A stretch of DNA of 64,000 nucleotides, taken from Macrococcoides psychrotolerans (GTDB lineage: Bacteria > Bacillota > Bacilli > Staphylococcales > Staphylococcaceae). Both the position numbers and the translations under genes were made by a program. Shown piece after piece: positions 24,764-34,400 of this stretch; position 1 is the first letter of the stretch, and each line of letters opens with the position of its first letter. The DNA lies in assembly GCF_038095555.1 (NCBI RefSeq), contig NZ_CP124591.1, forward strand, positions 806,001 to 870,000, written 5' to 3'. The notes beneath the pieces were generated by a model, which worked only from the letters and a program-made list of their open reading frames with translations, made no database searches and was not told the origin of the DNA.

Positions 24764-27508
24764 ATGGATTATAAAGACACATTATTAATGCCGAAGACAG
24801 ATTTTCCGATGCGTGGAGGTTTACCGAATAAAGAACCCCAAATTCAGGCGCAGTGGGATGAAAAGAAGCTCTATGAAAAAATATTAAAGAAAAACGAAGG
24901 TAGAACGCCTTATGTTCTTCATGATGGTCCTCCTTACGCAAATGGACAGATTCATATGGGACATGCATTAAATAAAATTATTAAAGACATGATTATGCGT
25001 TATAAAGCTATGAATGGATTCTATGCCCCTTATGTACCTGGATGGGATACGCATGGTCTTCCGATTGAAACGGCACTGACGAAAAAAGGAGTGGACCGCA
25101 AATCAATGTCTGAAGCGGAGTTCCGCGAATTATGTCGCGCATATGCCTTAGAACAAATTGAATTACAAAAGTCCGATTTTAAACGATTAGGTGTTAATGG
25201 TGACTGGGAGAATCCATACATTACATTGCAGGAAAAATTTGAAGCTGAGCAGATTCGTCTGTTCGGTGACATGGCTGCTAAAGGATATATTTATAAAGGT
25301 AAAAAACCTGTCTACTGGTCGCCTTCAAGCGAATCTTCATTAGCTGAAGCAGAGATTGAATATCAAGATAAAGTATCTCCTTCAATCTATGTTGCATTTG
25401 ATGTATTAGATGGTAAAGGTTTAGTCGATGATGATGTGAAATTTGTTATCTGGACGACGACGCCTTGGACATTACCCGCTAACGTTGCGATTGCGTTAAA
25501 CAAAGATTTAGACTATGTACAAGTACGTGTAAATGATACATCATATATCGTAGCACAGGCTTTATTAGATAATGTTTGTGATGCAGTTGGCTGGGAAAAA
25601 GAAGGTGTTCAGATTGAGAAGACATTCAAGGGTGCTGACTTAGAATTTGTTAAAGCACGTCATCCATTTATCAATCGTGAGTCTTTAATCATCTTAGGGG
25701 ATCACGTTACAACAGACGCTGGTACAGGATGTGTACATACTGCGCCAGGACACGGGGAAGATGACTTTATCATCGGTCAGAAATATGAGTTAGATGTGAT
25801 CTCACCTGTGGATGGTAAAGGCGTTTACACAAGTGAAGCTGGTGAATTTGAAGGGATGTACTACGACAAAGCGAATAAAGTAATCACTGAGAAGTTAGAA
25901 GCTTCAGGTCACCTATTAAAACTTGACTTCTTCAAGCACTCATATCCGCATGACTGGAGAACGAAGAAACCAGTTATCTTCCGTGCCACACCACAATGGT
26001 TTGCATCGATTAATAAAGTGCGTCAAGATATCCTGGATGCAATCGAAGAAACAGAATTTAAAGTGGACTGGGGTAAGACGCGTATTTACAATATGATTCG
26101 TGACCGTGGTGACTGGGTGATTTCACGTCAGCGTGTATGGGGCGTGCCACTTCCAGTATTCTATGCCGAAAATGGTGACATCATCATGGATAAAGCGGTA
26201 ATTGAACATGTTGCGACACTTGTTGAAAAGCATGGGACAAACGTTTGGTACGAAAGAGAAGCGAAAGATTTATTGCCAGAAGGGTTTACACATCCAGGTA
26301 GTCCGAACGGAGTATTTACAAAAGAAACAGATATTATGGACGTTTGGTTTGACTCAGGTTCATCTCACCGTGGTGTATTGGAAGCGCGTCCGGAATTATC
26401 ATTCCCAGCTGATTTATACTTCGAAGGGAGTGACCAGTATCGTGGATGGTTCAACTCATCGATCACAACAGCAGTTGCTACACGTGGCAAGTCCCCTTAT
26501 AAGAAATTATTATCGCACGGTTTCGTAATGGATGGACAAGGACGTAAGATGAGTAAATCATTAGGAAATACAGTACTACCAGAGAAAGTTGTCAAACAGA
26601 TGGGTGCAGATATTATCCGCCTATGGGTAATGTCCGTAGATTATTTAGCAGACGTTCGTATTTCTGATGATATCTTAAAGCAAGTCTCTGAAGTATATCG
26701 TAAGATTCGTAACACATTTAAGTTCCTGTTAGGAAATGTAAATGATTTTAATCCGGCAACGGATGCCGTTCCTTATGCAGAACTTGTAGAGATTGATCAG
26801 TTTATGTTAAATAAATTATATACATTCGTTAATAATGCACATAAACATTATGATAATAACGATTACTTATTCATGTATCAAGAGTTACAGAACTTTATCA
26901 ACGTAGAATTAAGTAACTTCTATCTGGATTATGGTAAAGATATCCTTTATATCGAAGCACAGGATAGTCATGTCCGTCGTAGTATGCAGACGGTTGTCTA
27001 TGAAGTATTGACATCATTAACGAAAGTGTTAGCACCAATTATTCCACATACTGCTGATGAAATCTGGAGCCATACGCCACATGTGGATGAAGAAAGCGTA
27101 CATTTAGCAGATATGCCAGAAGTACAGACTGTAGACACAGCGTTGATCGGTAAATGGAATCATTTCCTAGAGATTCGCGATGATGTACTAAAAGCAATCG
27201 AAGAAACACGTAACGATAAAGTAATCGGTAAATCACTTGAAGCGGCTGTATATATTCAGGCGAAAAACGAAGAGGACCAAGCATTGCTCAAATCATTCGA
27301 TAATCTGCATCAACTCTTCATCACATCTTATGCAGAAGTTGTTGATGAACCGCAAGGAACAGATTATAACTTGAGTAACGTACTTGTAAAGCATGCTGAA
27401 GGTGAGAAATGTGAACGCTGCTGGAATTACTCTACAGTACTTACAGAAGAAAGCCACGCACACCCACATGTGTGTCCAAGATGTTTATCAGTACTTGAAT
27501 CTAAATAA
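24764..27508 (+). CDS. ileS: Isoleucyl-tRNA synthetase
   Basis: Charges tRNA-Ile. The 914-residue class I synthetase has the HIGH-type motif HMGH in GPPYANGQIHMGHALNK (near residue 65), the large editing domain with WTTTPWTLPANVA and GTGCVHTAPGHGEDD, and the catalytic loop GRKMSKSLGN. A C-terminal zinc site has CERCWNY and CPRC. Features match the ordinary bacterial chromosomal enzyme rather than the mupirocin-resistant MupA type, judged on length and close fit to staphylococcal IleS. AAGGAGAAG precedes the start. Expression is governed by the T-box leader. Confidence 0.97.
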   Translation: MDYKDTLLMPKTDFPMRGGLPNKEPQIQAQWDEKKLYEKILKKNEGRTPYVLHDGPPYANGQIHMGHALNKIIKDMIMRYKAMNGFYAPYVPGWDTHGLPIETALTKKGVDRKSMSEAEFRELCRAYALEQIELQKSDFKRLGVNGDWENPYITLQEKFEAEQIRLFGDMAAKGYIYKGKKPVYWSPSSESSLAEAEIEYQDKVSPSIYVAFDVLDGKGLVDDDVKFVIWTTTPWTLPANVAIALNKDLDYVQVRVNDTSYIVAQALLDNVCDAVGWEKEGVQIEKTFKGADLEFVKARHPFINRESLIILGDHVTTDAGTGCVHTAPGHGEDDFIIGQKYELDVISPVDGKGVYTSEAGEFEGMYYDKANKVITEKLEASGHLLKLDFFKHSYPHDWRTKKPVIFRATPQWFASINKVRQDILDAIEETEFKVDWGKTRIYNMIRDRGDWVISRQRVWGVPLPVFYAENGDIIMDKAVIEHVATLVEKHGTNVWYEREAKDLLPEGFTHPGSPNGVFTKETDIMDVWFDSGSSHRGVLEARPELSFPADLYFEGSDQYRGWFNSSITTAVATRGKSPYKKLLSHGFVMDGQGRKMSKSLGNTVLPEKVVKQMGADIIRLWVMSVDYLADVRISDDILKQVSEVYRKIRNTFKFLLGNVNDFNPATDAVPYAELVEIDQFMLNKLYTFVNNAHKHYDNNDYLFMYQELQNFINVELSNFYLDYGKDILYIEAQDSHVRRSMQTVVYEVLTSLTKVLAPIIPHTADEIWSHTPHVDEESVHLADMPEVQTVDTALIGKWNHFLEIRDDVLKAIEETRNDKVIGKSLEAAVYIQAKNEEDQALLKSFDNLHQLFITSYAEVVDEPQGTDYNLSNVLVKHAEGEKCERCWNYSTVLTEESHAHPHVCPRCLSVLESK

Positions 27509-27512
27509 TATT

Positions 27513-27549
27513 AAAACCAGGATCTCCTGGTTTTTTTTTTTTTTTTTTA
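27513..27549 (+). terminator. Intrinsic terminator after ileS with 18-T run
   Basis: AAAACCAGGA pairs with TCCTGGTTTT around a two-base loop and runs into 18 consecutive Ts (27531-27548), an unusually long tract. Confidence 0.9.
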
Positions 27550-27644
27550 GTATTTTAAAATTAAATAAAAATATTATGTAAACTAATAAGTTTGAAGACG
27601 AAACGACGTTTATGTGTTAAAATAACAAAGATTGGAGTGAGGAC

Positions 27645-28136
27645 ATGAATCGTAAATATCGCATTATACCAATGACTTTATATACCGCCATATTGATATT
27701 GATGGATCAAATTTCAAAATATATTATTGTAAAGACAATGAATATCGGAGAGAGCATACCTGTAATCGGTGATGTATTACAAATAACTTCTCATCGTAAT
27801 TACGGAGCGGCATGGGGAATGCTTCAAAATCAGATGATCTTCTTCTATATTATTACTATCATCGTACTCATTGCACTTATCTATTTTTATTATAAGGAAG
27901 CAGCAGATAATTTACTGATGCAGTGTGGACTAATGCTTATTTTTGCAGGTGCAATCGGAAACTTTATCGACAGATTATTTAGAGGGAATGTCGTTGATTT
28001 TATCGATACGAAGATTATTAACTATGACTTTCCGATATTTAATGTTGCAGATAGTTGTCTGACAATCGGCGTATTTATTTTACTTTATGAGCTTTTATTT
28101 AACCAAAAAGAGGAGAAATCACATGGAAACATTTAA
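27645..28136 (+). CDS. lspA: Lipoprotein signal peptidase (signal peptidase II)
   Basis: Aspartic membrane protease that removes signal peptides from diacylglyceryl-modified prolipoproteins. The 163 residues carry four membrane helices and the family motifs MDQISKYIIVKTM, SHRNYGAAWGML, GAIGNFIDRLFRGNVVDFID (first catalytic Asp) and FPIFNVADSCLTIG (second catalytic Asp). Length is standard. GGAGTGAGGAC precedes the start. It overlaps the start of the pseudouridine synthase gene by 14 bases. Confidence 0.95.
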   Translation: MNRKYRIIPMTLYTAILILMDQISKYIIVKTMNIGESIPVIGDVLQITSHRNYGAAWGMLQNQMIFFYIITIIVLIALIYFYYKEAADNLLMQCGLMLIFAGAIGNFIDRLFRGNVVDFIDTKIINYDFPIFNVADSCLTIGVFILLYELLFNQKEEKSHGNI

Positions 28137-29028
28137 TTTTGAAATAAACGAAGAAGAAACAGGCATACGTATTGACAAATTTCTTGCGGATGCAAATCCA
28201 GACTGGTCACGCAGTCAGATTCAGGACTGGATTAAAAACGATCTCGTTTTAGTGAACGGCAAAGTCATTAAATCGAATTATAAACTGCGTTTAAATGATG
28301 AAATTTCAGTGACTGAGAAACCAGTAGAAGAGATCGATCTCGTAGCACAAGATTTAGGTTTAGAAATTTATTATGAAGATAAGGACGTTGCTATTGTCTA
28401 TAAACCAAAAGGTATGGTGGTACATCCTGCACCAGGACATCCAGATGGAACGTTAGTGAATGGATTGATGCATGCAATCACAGACTTATCAGGTATCAAT
28501 GGTGAGATTCGTCCAGGCATCGTTCATCGTATCGATAAGGATACTTCAGGACTATTGATGATTGCCAAGAATGATATTGCACATCGTGGTCTAGTCGATC
28601 AGCTCGTGGATAAATCCGTTACGCGTAAATATACGGCATTAGTTCATGGCGTGATTCCGCATGAATTTGGTACAATTGATGCGCCGATTGGGCGTAATCA
28701 GAAAGACCGTCAGGAAATGGCTATTGTTGACAATGGTAAACACGCAGTTACACACTTTAATGTGCTTGAAACATTTGATAAGTATACACTTGTAGAATGT
28801 GTGCTTGAAACAGGTCGTACACATCAGATTCGTGTGCATATGAAGCATATCGGTTTTCCACTTGTCGGAGACCCGAAATATGGTCCGAAGAAGACGATGG
28901 ATATCGGTGGACAGGCGTTACATGCAGGCGTATTAGGCTTTGAACATCCTGTTACTGGAGAATATATTGAACACAGTGCACCGCTTCCAGAATACTTTGA
29001 AGAACTGCTGACAAAGTTAAGAAAATAG
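28123..29028 (+). CDS. rluD: RluD-family pseudouridine synthase
   Basis: Isomerises uridine to pseudouridine in 23S rRNA; the exact target sites are not readable here. The 301 residues have an N-terminal S4 domain (about 10-70, GIRIDKFLADANPDWSRSQIQ), then the catalytic block GIVHRIDKDTSGLLMIAKN with the catalytic Asp, and CVLETGRTHQIRVHMKHIGFPLVGDPKYG. I start it at 28123 after AGAGGAGAAATC; the frame extends upstream inside lspA. Coupling to lspA is likely, as in other Firmicutes. No terminator is seen before the pyr promoter. Confidence 0.92.
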   Translation: METFNFEINEEETGIRIDKFLADANPDWSRSQIQDWIKNDLVLVNGKVIKSNYKLRLNDEISVTEKPVEEIDLVAQDLGLEIYYEDKDVAIVYKPKGMVVHPAPGHPDGTLVNGLMHAITDLSGINGEIRPGIVHRIDKDTSGLLMIAKNDIAHRGLVDQLVDKSVTRKYTALVHGVIPHEFGTIDAPIGRNQKDRQEMAIVDNGKHAVTHFNVLETFDKYTLVECVLETGRTHQIRVHMKHIGFPLVGDPKYGPKKTMDIGGQALHAGVLGFEHPVTGEYIEHSAPLPEYFEELLTKLRK

Positions 29029-29049
29029 TGTGTAATTTTACTTTTTCGA

Positions 29050-29077
29050 TTGACAAAACATTTTAGAGTGTTAGTAT
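29050..29077 (+). promoter_or_regulatory. Promoter of the pyr operon
   Basis: A consensus TTGACA at 29050-29055 is followed 16 bases later by TAGTAT (29072-29077). It lies just upstream of the first PyrR attenuator. Confidence 0.7.
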
Positions 29078-29109
29078 TAATCTAAATAAATCACGTTAAG
29101 CTTTTAAAT

Positions 29110-29172
29110 AAGTCCAGAGAGACTTATAAGGCGTCGAGAAAACCTCACGTCTATTTGGCGTGAGGTTTTTTA
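29110..29172 (+). promoter_or_regulatory. PyrR attenuator 1, before pyrR
   Basis: TCCAGAGAGACTTATAAGG (29113-29131) is a PyrR-binding loop of the anti-antiterminator. A terminator follows, pairing AAAACCTCACG (29139-29149) with 29159-29169 and running into Ts. With UMP bound, PyrR should stabilise the binding loop and cause termination. Confidence 0.88.
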
Positions 29173-29183
29173 GGAGGGACACT

Positions 29184-29708
29184 ATGGATAAGCGTATTAT
29201 TCTTGATGACAAGGCAATTGACCGCACGTTGACGCGAATCGCACATGAAATATTAGAGAACAATAAAGGTGCACATGACCTTGTATTACTCGGTATTAGA
29301 ACGCGTGGTATTTATCTGGCACAACGCATTCAGTCTAAAATTGAGAAGATTGATGGAATTACTGTGCCTACAGGTGTATTAGATGTAACACAATATCGTG
29401 ATGATGTGACAGATCGTGTCTCACAGGACGTCGTTGCATATACGATTGATACAGATATGAATAATAGACATGTTGTCATCGTTGATGATGTGCTCTATAC
29501 AGGGAGAACAGTGCGTGCCTCGCTCGATGCGATACTTGATCATGTACGTCCAAAACGTATCAGCTTAGCTACGTTAATAGATAGAGGGCATCGTGAACTT
29601 CCGATTCGTGCAGACTTTATCGGTAAGAATATTCCAACAGCATTAAGTGAAGAAATTGTTGTCATGCTGGATGAAGTTGACGACAAAACACAAGTATATA
29701 TTAAGTAA
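29184..29708 (+). CDS. pyrR: Pyrimidine operon attenuation protein / uracil phosphoribosyltransferase PyrR
   Basis: RNA-binding regulator that senses UMP and terminates pyr transcription; it also has weak uracil phosphoribosyltransferase activity. The 174 residues include the PRPP-binding signature VVIVDDVLYTGRTVRASLDA (about residues 94-113) and ALIDRGHRELPIRADFIGKNIPT, typical of PyrR. I start it at 29184 behind AGGAGGG; the upstream in-frame ATG lies within the attenuator hairpin. It is flanked on both sides by PyrR-responsive terminators, giving feedback on itself and pyrP. Confidence 0.95.
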   Translation: MDKRIILDDKAIDRTLTRIAHEILENNKGAHDLVLLGIRTRGIYLAQRIQSKIEKIDGITVPTGVLDVTQYRDDVTDRVSQDVVAYTIDTDMNNRHVVIVDDVLYTGRTVRASLDAILDHVRPKRISLATLIDRGHRELPIRADFIGKNIPTALSEEIVVMLDEVDDKTQVYIK

Positions 29709-29717
29709 TCCTTTTAA

Positions 29718-29796
29718 ATTGGTACGAGAGACCAGCAAAGGGTTTAAGTGATAACAGACACTTAAGTCTCTTTGCGTACGCAAAGAGACTTTTTTT
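29718..29796 (+). promoter_or_regulatory. PyrR attenuator 2, between pyrR and pyrP
   Basis: GGTACGAGAGACCAGCAAAGG (from 29721) resembles the PyrR-binding loop. It is followed by a terminator with AAGTCTCTTTGCG pairing to CGCAAAGAGACTT (29764-29791) and a TTTTTTT run. Confidence 0.88.
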
Positions 29797-29814
29797 ATTA
29801 TATGGAGGGATATT

Positions 29815-31125
29815 ATGACAAACGAAGAAATTTATGAACGAACAGTTGAACCAATTTTAGATGTGCATGAGAAACCGAAAGCAAGTGAGTGGTTACTCTT
29901 AAGTTCTCAGCACTTATTTGCAATGTTTGGTGCAACTGTACTTGTACCTTTTCTGACGGGGCTACCTGTGTCAGCAGCGCTTATTGCTTCAGGGTTAGGA
30001 ACTTTGCTCTATATATTGATTACTAAAGGAAAGATTCCTGCATATCTTGGCTCAAGCTTTGCATTTATCACACCGATTATTGTGGGATTAAAAACACATA
30101 GTCTAGGTGAAATGTTGATGGCGCTTTTTATGAGTGGTCTGATGTATGTGATTATCGGAATAGTCATCAAGTTCGTAGGTGTGAACTGGCTGCTTAAATT
30201 ACTGCCACCTGTTGTTGTCGGGCCTGTTATTATGGTCATCGGACTTGGACTAGCACCTGTAGCTGTAAACATGGCGATGTATACAAATAGTGGGACGATG
30301 GAAGGGTATAGCATTAAATACTTATTTATTGCATTCGCAACACTCGTTACAGTGATTATCTTCTCGGTGCTCGTTCGAGGCTTCCTGTCAATCATTCCAG
30401 TACTCATTGGCATAATTGTCGGATATATCACAGCATTAGGTCTTGGGATCGTAGATTTAAGTGGCATTCAAAAAGCAAAATGGTTCCAGCTTCCGGACGT
30501 ACATGTTCCGTTCGTAAGCTATACACCGAGTATTGACTGGATGCTTGTCCTTATTATGCTGCCAATCGTCTTCGTAACAGTGAGTGAACACATCGGTCAC
30601 CAAGTTGTGATCAATAAGATCGTCGGACGTAACTTCTTCAAAGATCCGGGATTACATCGCAGCTTAATTGGAGACGGTGTCTCAACGATGCTTGCTTCAA
30701 TTATCGGTGGACCACCGAGCACGACATATGGTGAGAACATCGGGGTGCTTGCGATTACACGTATCTATAGTATATGGGTCATCGGAGGGGCCGCAGCACT
30801 TGCCGTGATTCTTGGATTTGTAGGTAAGTTTACAGCCCTCGTATCAAGTATTCCGACACCAGTTATGGGTGGTGTCTCAATATTATTATTCGGGATTATT
30901 GCTTCAAGTGGCTTAAGAATGCTCGTCGAATCCAAAGTGGATTTTGGGGATAAGCGTAACTTAGTGATTGCTTCAGTCATATTAGTGCTGGGTATCGGTA
31001 AAGCACATCTTGACTTTAGTGTCGGTCAAATCAACTTGAACATCGAAGGCATGGCGCTCGCAGCACTGGCTGGAATATTACTTAATGCGATATTACCTGA
31101 ATCAAAAGTACATGAAGACTATTAA
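29815..31125 (+). CDS. pyrP: Uracil permease
   Basis: NCS2-family uracil:proton symporter in the cytoplasmic membrane. The 436-residue protein has about 12-14 hydrophobic segments, starting after a hydrophilic first 30 residues. It shows the conserved QHLFAMFGATVLVPFLTGLP and VTVSEHIGHQVVINKIVGRNF motifs and GGPPSTTYGENIGVLAITRI, all characteristic of UraA/PyrP. GGAGGGATATT precedes the ATG. The gene is controlled by the second PyrR attenuator and continues into pyrB after 11 bases without a third attenuator. Confidence 0.95.
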   Translation: MTNEEIYERTVEPILDVHEKPKASEWLLLSSQHLFAMFGATVLVPFLTGLPVSAALIASGLGTLLYILITKGKIPAYLGSSFAFITPIIVGLKTHSLGEMLMALFMSGLMYVIIGIVIKFVGVNWLLKLLPPVVVGPVIMVIGLGLAPVAVNMAMYTNSGTMEGYSIKYLFIAFATLVTVIIFSVLVRGFLSIIPVLIGIIVGYITALGLGIVDLSGIQKAKWFQLPDVHVPFVSYTPSIDWMLVLIMLPIVFVTVSEHIGHQVVINKIVGRNFFKDPGLHRSLIGDGVSTMLASIIGGPPSTTYGENIGVLAITRIYSIWVIGGAAALAVILGFVGKFTALVSSIPTPVMGGVSILLFGIIASSGLRMLVESKVDFGDKRNLVIASVILVLGIGKAHLDFSVGQINLNIEGMALAALAGILLNAILPESKVHEDY

Positions 31126-31136
31126 GGGGTGGAATA

Positions 31137-32018
31137 ATGAAACATCTGCATTCGATTACTGAACTTTCAAATGATGAAATTATGCACACGATTGAACGTG
31201 CAATAATGATTAAAAATGGTGAAATAAAACGCTATGAAAATATTTATACGGCAAATCTCTTCTTTGAAAATTCAACACGTACAAAATGCTCATTCGAGAT
31301 GGCAGAGAGAAAGCTCGGCCTGCAAGTCATACCGTTTGAAACGAGTACTTCAAGTGTAACGAAAGGTGAAAGTCTGTATGATACTTGTAAGACGCTTGAG
31401 CGTATTGGGTGCGATGTGCTGGTAATCAGACATCCTGAGAATAATTATTACGAGCAGTTAAAGTGCCTTAACATACCGGTAGTCAACGGAGGAGATGGCA
31501 GCGGTCAGCATCCGACACAGTGTCTACTGGATTTGATGACCATCTATGAAGAATATGGAAATTTTGAAGGATTGAAGATAATCATCTGTGGAGATATCTT
31601 AAATTCACGTGTCGCAAGAAGTAATTATCATGCGCTTTCTAGTCTAGGTGCACAAGTTAAATTTGTTGCACCTGAAATTTGGCAGGATCATTCATTGGAT
31701 GCTGAATATGTCAGGATTGATGATGCGATTGAAGAGGTTGATGTCTGTATGCTGCTACGTGTGCAGCATGAACGTCATGACGAAGATGCTTCAAACTTTT
31801 CTCAAGTCAACTATAACAGGATGTATGGGTTAACAAGAGAAAGGTATGATAGATTGAAGGAGGACGCTATTATATTACATCCGGCCCCAGTGAATCGGGG
31901 TGTCGAGATTGATAGTGAACTTGTCGAAGCGCCGAAGTCACGTATATTTAAGCAGATGGAAAACGGTGTCTACACACGTATGAGTATTTTAAGTCAAGTC
32001 ATTGAAAATAATCGATAG
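31137..32018 (+). CDS. pyrB: Aspartate carbamoyltransferase catalytic subunit
   Basis: Joins carbamoyl phosphate and aspartate to make carbamoyl-aspartate. The 293 residues have the carbamoyl-phosphate motif FFENSTRTKCSFEMAERKLG (STRT), GDGSGQHPTQCLLDLMTIYEE (HPTQ), ICGDILNSRVARSN, and LHPAPVNRGVEID. No pyrI regulatory subunit is present, as expected in Firmicutes. The start is behind GGGGTGG. Only 11 bases separate it from pyrP and 11 from the pyrC start. Confidence 0.96.
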   Translation: MKHLHSITELSNDEIMHTIERAIMIKNGEIKRYENIYTANLFFENSTRTKCSFEMAERKLGLQVIPFETSTSSVTKGESLYDTCKTLERIGCDVLVIRHPENNYYEQLKCLNIPVVNGGDGSGQHPTQCLLDLMTIYEEYGNFEGLKIIICGDILNSRVARSNYHALSSLGAQVKFVAPEIWQDHSLDAEYVRIDDAIEEVDVCMLLRVQHERHDEDASNFSQVNYNRMYGLTRERYDRLKEDAIILHPAPVNRGVEIDSELVEAPKSRIFKQMENGVYTRMSILSQVIENNR

Positions 32019-32029
32019 GAGTGTTGAAT

Positions 32030-33313
32030 ATGTCAACTTTATTAAGAGGCGGAAAAGTATTAGTTAATGATGAACTTGTTTCAAAGGATATTCGAATAGA
32101 AGACGGGAAAATAGTCGAGATGGGTGAAAAGTTAAACGTCTATAATTCAGAGATTATTGACCTTGACGGTAAGTTTGTAACGCAGGGCTTTGTTGATGTA
32201 CATGTTCACCTGCGTGAACCTGGTGGTGAACATAAGGAGACGATTGAGACAGGCACACGTGCAGCAGCACGCGGTGGATTTACAACAGTCTGTCCGATGC
32301 CGAATACACGACCAGTTCCTGATAGTGTGGAACATATTGAAGCATTGAATCAATCGATTAAACAGAATGCGAAGGTGCGTGTGTTACCGTATGCATCTAT
32401 CACCGAAAGACAACTTGGAAAAGACTTAGTGGATTTTAAGGCGCTAAAAGAACACGGTGCATTTGCTTTTACAGATGATGGTGTCGGTGTACAGACAGCA
32501 TCTATCATGTATGAAGCGATGCAGCAGGCTGCACAACTTAATATGGCGATTGTTGCCCACTGTGAAGATAATTCACTCATTTATGGTGGTGCAATGCATG
32601 AAGGGAAAGTATCAAAAGCCCTTAATATTCCTGGTATTCCTTCAATTTGTGAAGCTGTACAGATTGCTCGAGATGTACTATTAGCTGAAGCAGCGGATTG
32701 TCACTATCATGTGTGCCACGTATCGAGTAAAGAAAGTGTGCGTGTCATACGTGACGCAAAGCGTGCAGGCATTAAAGTGACGGCAGAAGTGACGCCCCAT
32801 CATCTATTACTGAATGAAACTGCAATTACAGAAGATGATGCGATTCTTAAGATGAATCCACCGCTTCGTAGTGAAGAGGACCATCAGACATTGATAGAGG
32901 CATTACTTGACGGCACAATCGACTTTATCGCAACAGATCATGCACCTCATGCTGCAGATGAGAAGGATCAGCCGATGATAAAAGCACCGTTTGGTATCGT
33001 TGGCAGTGAAACAGCATTTCCATTGTTATATACAAAATTCGTTAAAAATGAGGATTGGACATTAGGCCAGCTTATTGACTATTTAGCAGTAAAACCAGGT
33101 CAAGTGTTTGATTTACCATACGGCAAATCTTTAGAAGTTGGTAGTATTGCAGACATCGCAGTCATTGATCTCGACGAGGAATATGAAATTAAAGCTGAAG
33201 ACTTCTTATCAAAGTCAAACAACACACCATTTATCGGAGAACATGTCTACGGCAATGTGAAGCTAACACTTGTCGAAGGACAAATCGCTTATCAGGAGGG
33301 GCAACATGCGTAA
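32030..33313 (+). CDS. pyrC: Dihydroorotase
   Basis: Zinc amidohydrolase that cyclises carbamoyl-aspartate to dihydroorotate. The 427 residues contain DVHVHLREPGGEHKE (metal-binding HxH), VAHCEDN, CHVSSKESV, TPHHLLL and the late IATDHAPH block, giving the metal ligands and catalytic Asp of class I dihydroorotases. I start at ATG 32030 behind TAGGAGTG; a GTG at 32021 is in frame but overlaps the ribosome site. The 3' end overlaps carA by eight bases. Confidence 0.95.
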   Translation: MSTLLRGGKVLVNDELVSKDIRIEDGKIVEMGEKLNVYNSEIIDLDGKFVTQGFVDVHVHLREPGGEHKETIETGTRAAARGGFTTVCPMPNTRPVPDSVEHIEALNQSIKQNAKVRVLPYASITERQLGKDLVDFKALKEHGAFAFTDDGVGVQTASIMYEAMQQAAQLNMAIVAHCEDNSLIYGGAMHEGKVSKALNIPGIPSICEAVQIARDVLLAEAADCHYHVCHVSSKESVRVIRDAKRAGIKVTAEVTPHHLLLNETAITEDDAILKMNPPLRSEEDHQTLIEALLDGTIDFIATDHAPHAADEKDQPMIKAPFGIVGSETAFPLLYTKFVKNEDWTLGQLIDYLAVKPGQVFDLPYGKSLEVGSIADIAVIDLDEEYEIKAEDFLSKSNNTPFIGEHVYGNVKLTLVEGQIAYQEGQHA

Positions 33314-34400
33314 ACAAAGATATCTTGTATTAGAAGATGGCACTACATTTAAAGGATATAGATTTGGAAGTGACAAAGAGGTAGTAGGAGAAATCGTATT
33401 TAATACTGCGATGACAGGTTATCAGGAGACATTATCAGATCCGTCATATACAGGACAAATCATTACATTCACTTATCCGTTAATCGGAAACTACGGTATT
33501 AACCGTGACGACTTCGAAACGCTAACCCCGTCTCTTAAAGGTATGGTTGTGCGTGAAGCATGTGATTTGCCGAGTAACTTCCGCAATATGGCAACACTGG
33601 ATGAGACATTAAGAAGCTATGATGTTCCAGGTATCGACGGTGTAGATACTAGAAAATTAACACGTATAATCCGTCAGCACGGGGTACTGAAAGCTGCCAT
33701 CATCAATGATGAAAGTAATATTGATGTGACAATTGAACGTTTGAAAGAAGAAACGCTACCTACAGATGAAGTTGCGCAAGTATCAACAAAAAGTGCATAT
33801 GTGTCTACAGGTAACGATCTGCGTGTCGTGCTTATCGATTTCGGAAAGAAAGAAAACATTGTCCGTGAACTGAACTCACGTGGCTGTGATGTAACAGTAA
33901 TGCCATATACGACAACAGCTGAGGAGATTATCAGGCTGAGACCGGACGGTGTAATGCTGTCGAACGGACCAGGGAATCCAGAAGTTGTAACTGAAGGAAT
34001 AGAAATGATAAAAGGGATTTTAGGAAAAGTTCCATTCTTCGGTATATGTCTAGGACATCAGCTGTTCGCACTCGCAAGTGGTGCAACGACATTCAAGATG
34101 AAGTTTGGACATCGTGGTGCTAACCATCCAGTGAAAAACTTAGCGACAGGTAAGATTGAAATCACATCTCAGAATCATGGTTACGCGGTGGATCCGGAAT
34201 CGATCAAAAACACAGACCTTGAAATTACACATACAGCTTTAAACGATGGAACAGTAGAAGGGCTGAAGCATAAGGCATTACCTGCATTCTCGGTGCAGTA
34301 TCACCCAGAAGCGTCACCAGGTCCTCATGATCCAAACTATTTATTTGATCAGTTTATCGACTTAATGAAAGAAAATAAGGAGCGTGTCACAAATGCCTAA
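33306..34400 (+). CDS. carA: Carbamoyl-phosphate synthase small subunit
   Basis: Glutaminase subunit that supplies ammonia to CarB. The 364 residues start MRKQRYLVLEDGTTFKGYRFGS, with an N-terminal CPSase small-chain domain and a class I glutamine amidotransferase domain. That domain has FGICLGHQLFALASGA (nucleophile Cys) and QYHPEASPGPHD (catalytic His and Glu). The start is behind AGGAGGGGC and overlaps pyrC by eight bases. The end overlaps carB by eight bases. It belongs to the pyr operon, so it should respond to PyrR. Confidence 0.95.
   Translation: MRKQRYLVLEDGTTFKGYRFGSDKEVVGEIVFNTAMTGYQETLSDPSYTGQIITFTYPLIGNYGINRDDFETLTPSLKGMVVREACDLPSNFRNMATLDETLRSYDVPGIDGVDTRKLTRIIRQHGVLKAAIINDESNIDVTIERLKEETLPTDEVAQVSTKSAYVSTGNDLRVVLIDFGKKENIVRELNSRGCDVTVMPYTTTAEEIIRLRPDGVMLSNGPGNPEVVTEGIEMIKGILGKVPFFGICLGHQLFALASGATTFKMKFGHRGANHPVKNLATGKIEITSQNHGYAVDPESIKNTDLEITHTALNDGTVEGLKHKALPAFSVQYHPEASPGPHDPNYLFDQFIDLMKENKERVTNA

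Noticed and set aside
30009..30467. 152-residue frame antisense to pyrP
   Set aside because: The reverse of a hydrophobic membrane gene commonly gives long open frames; no start signal or domain was seen.
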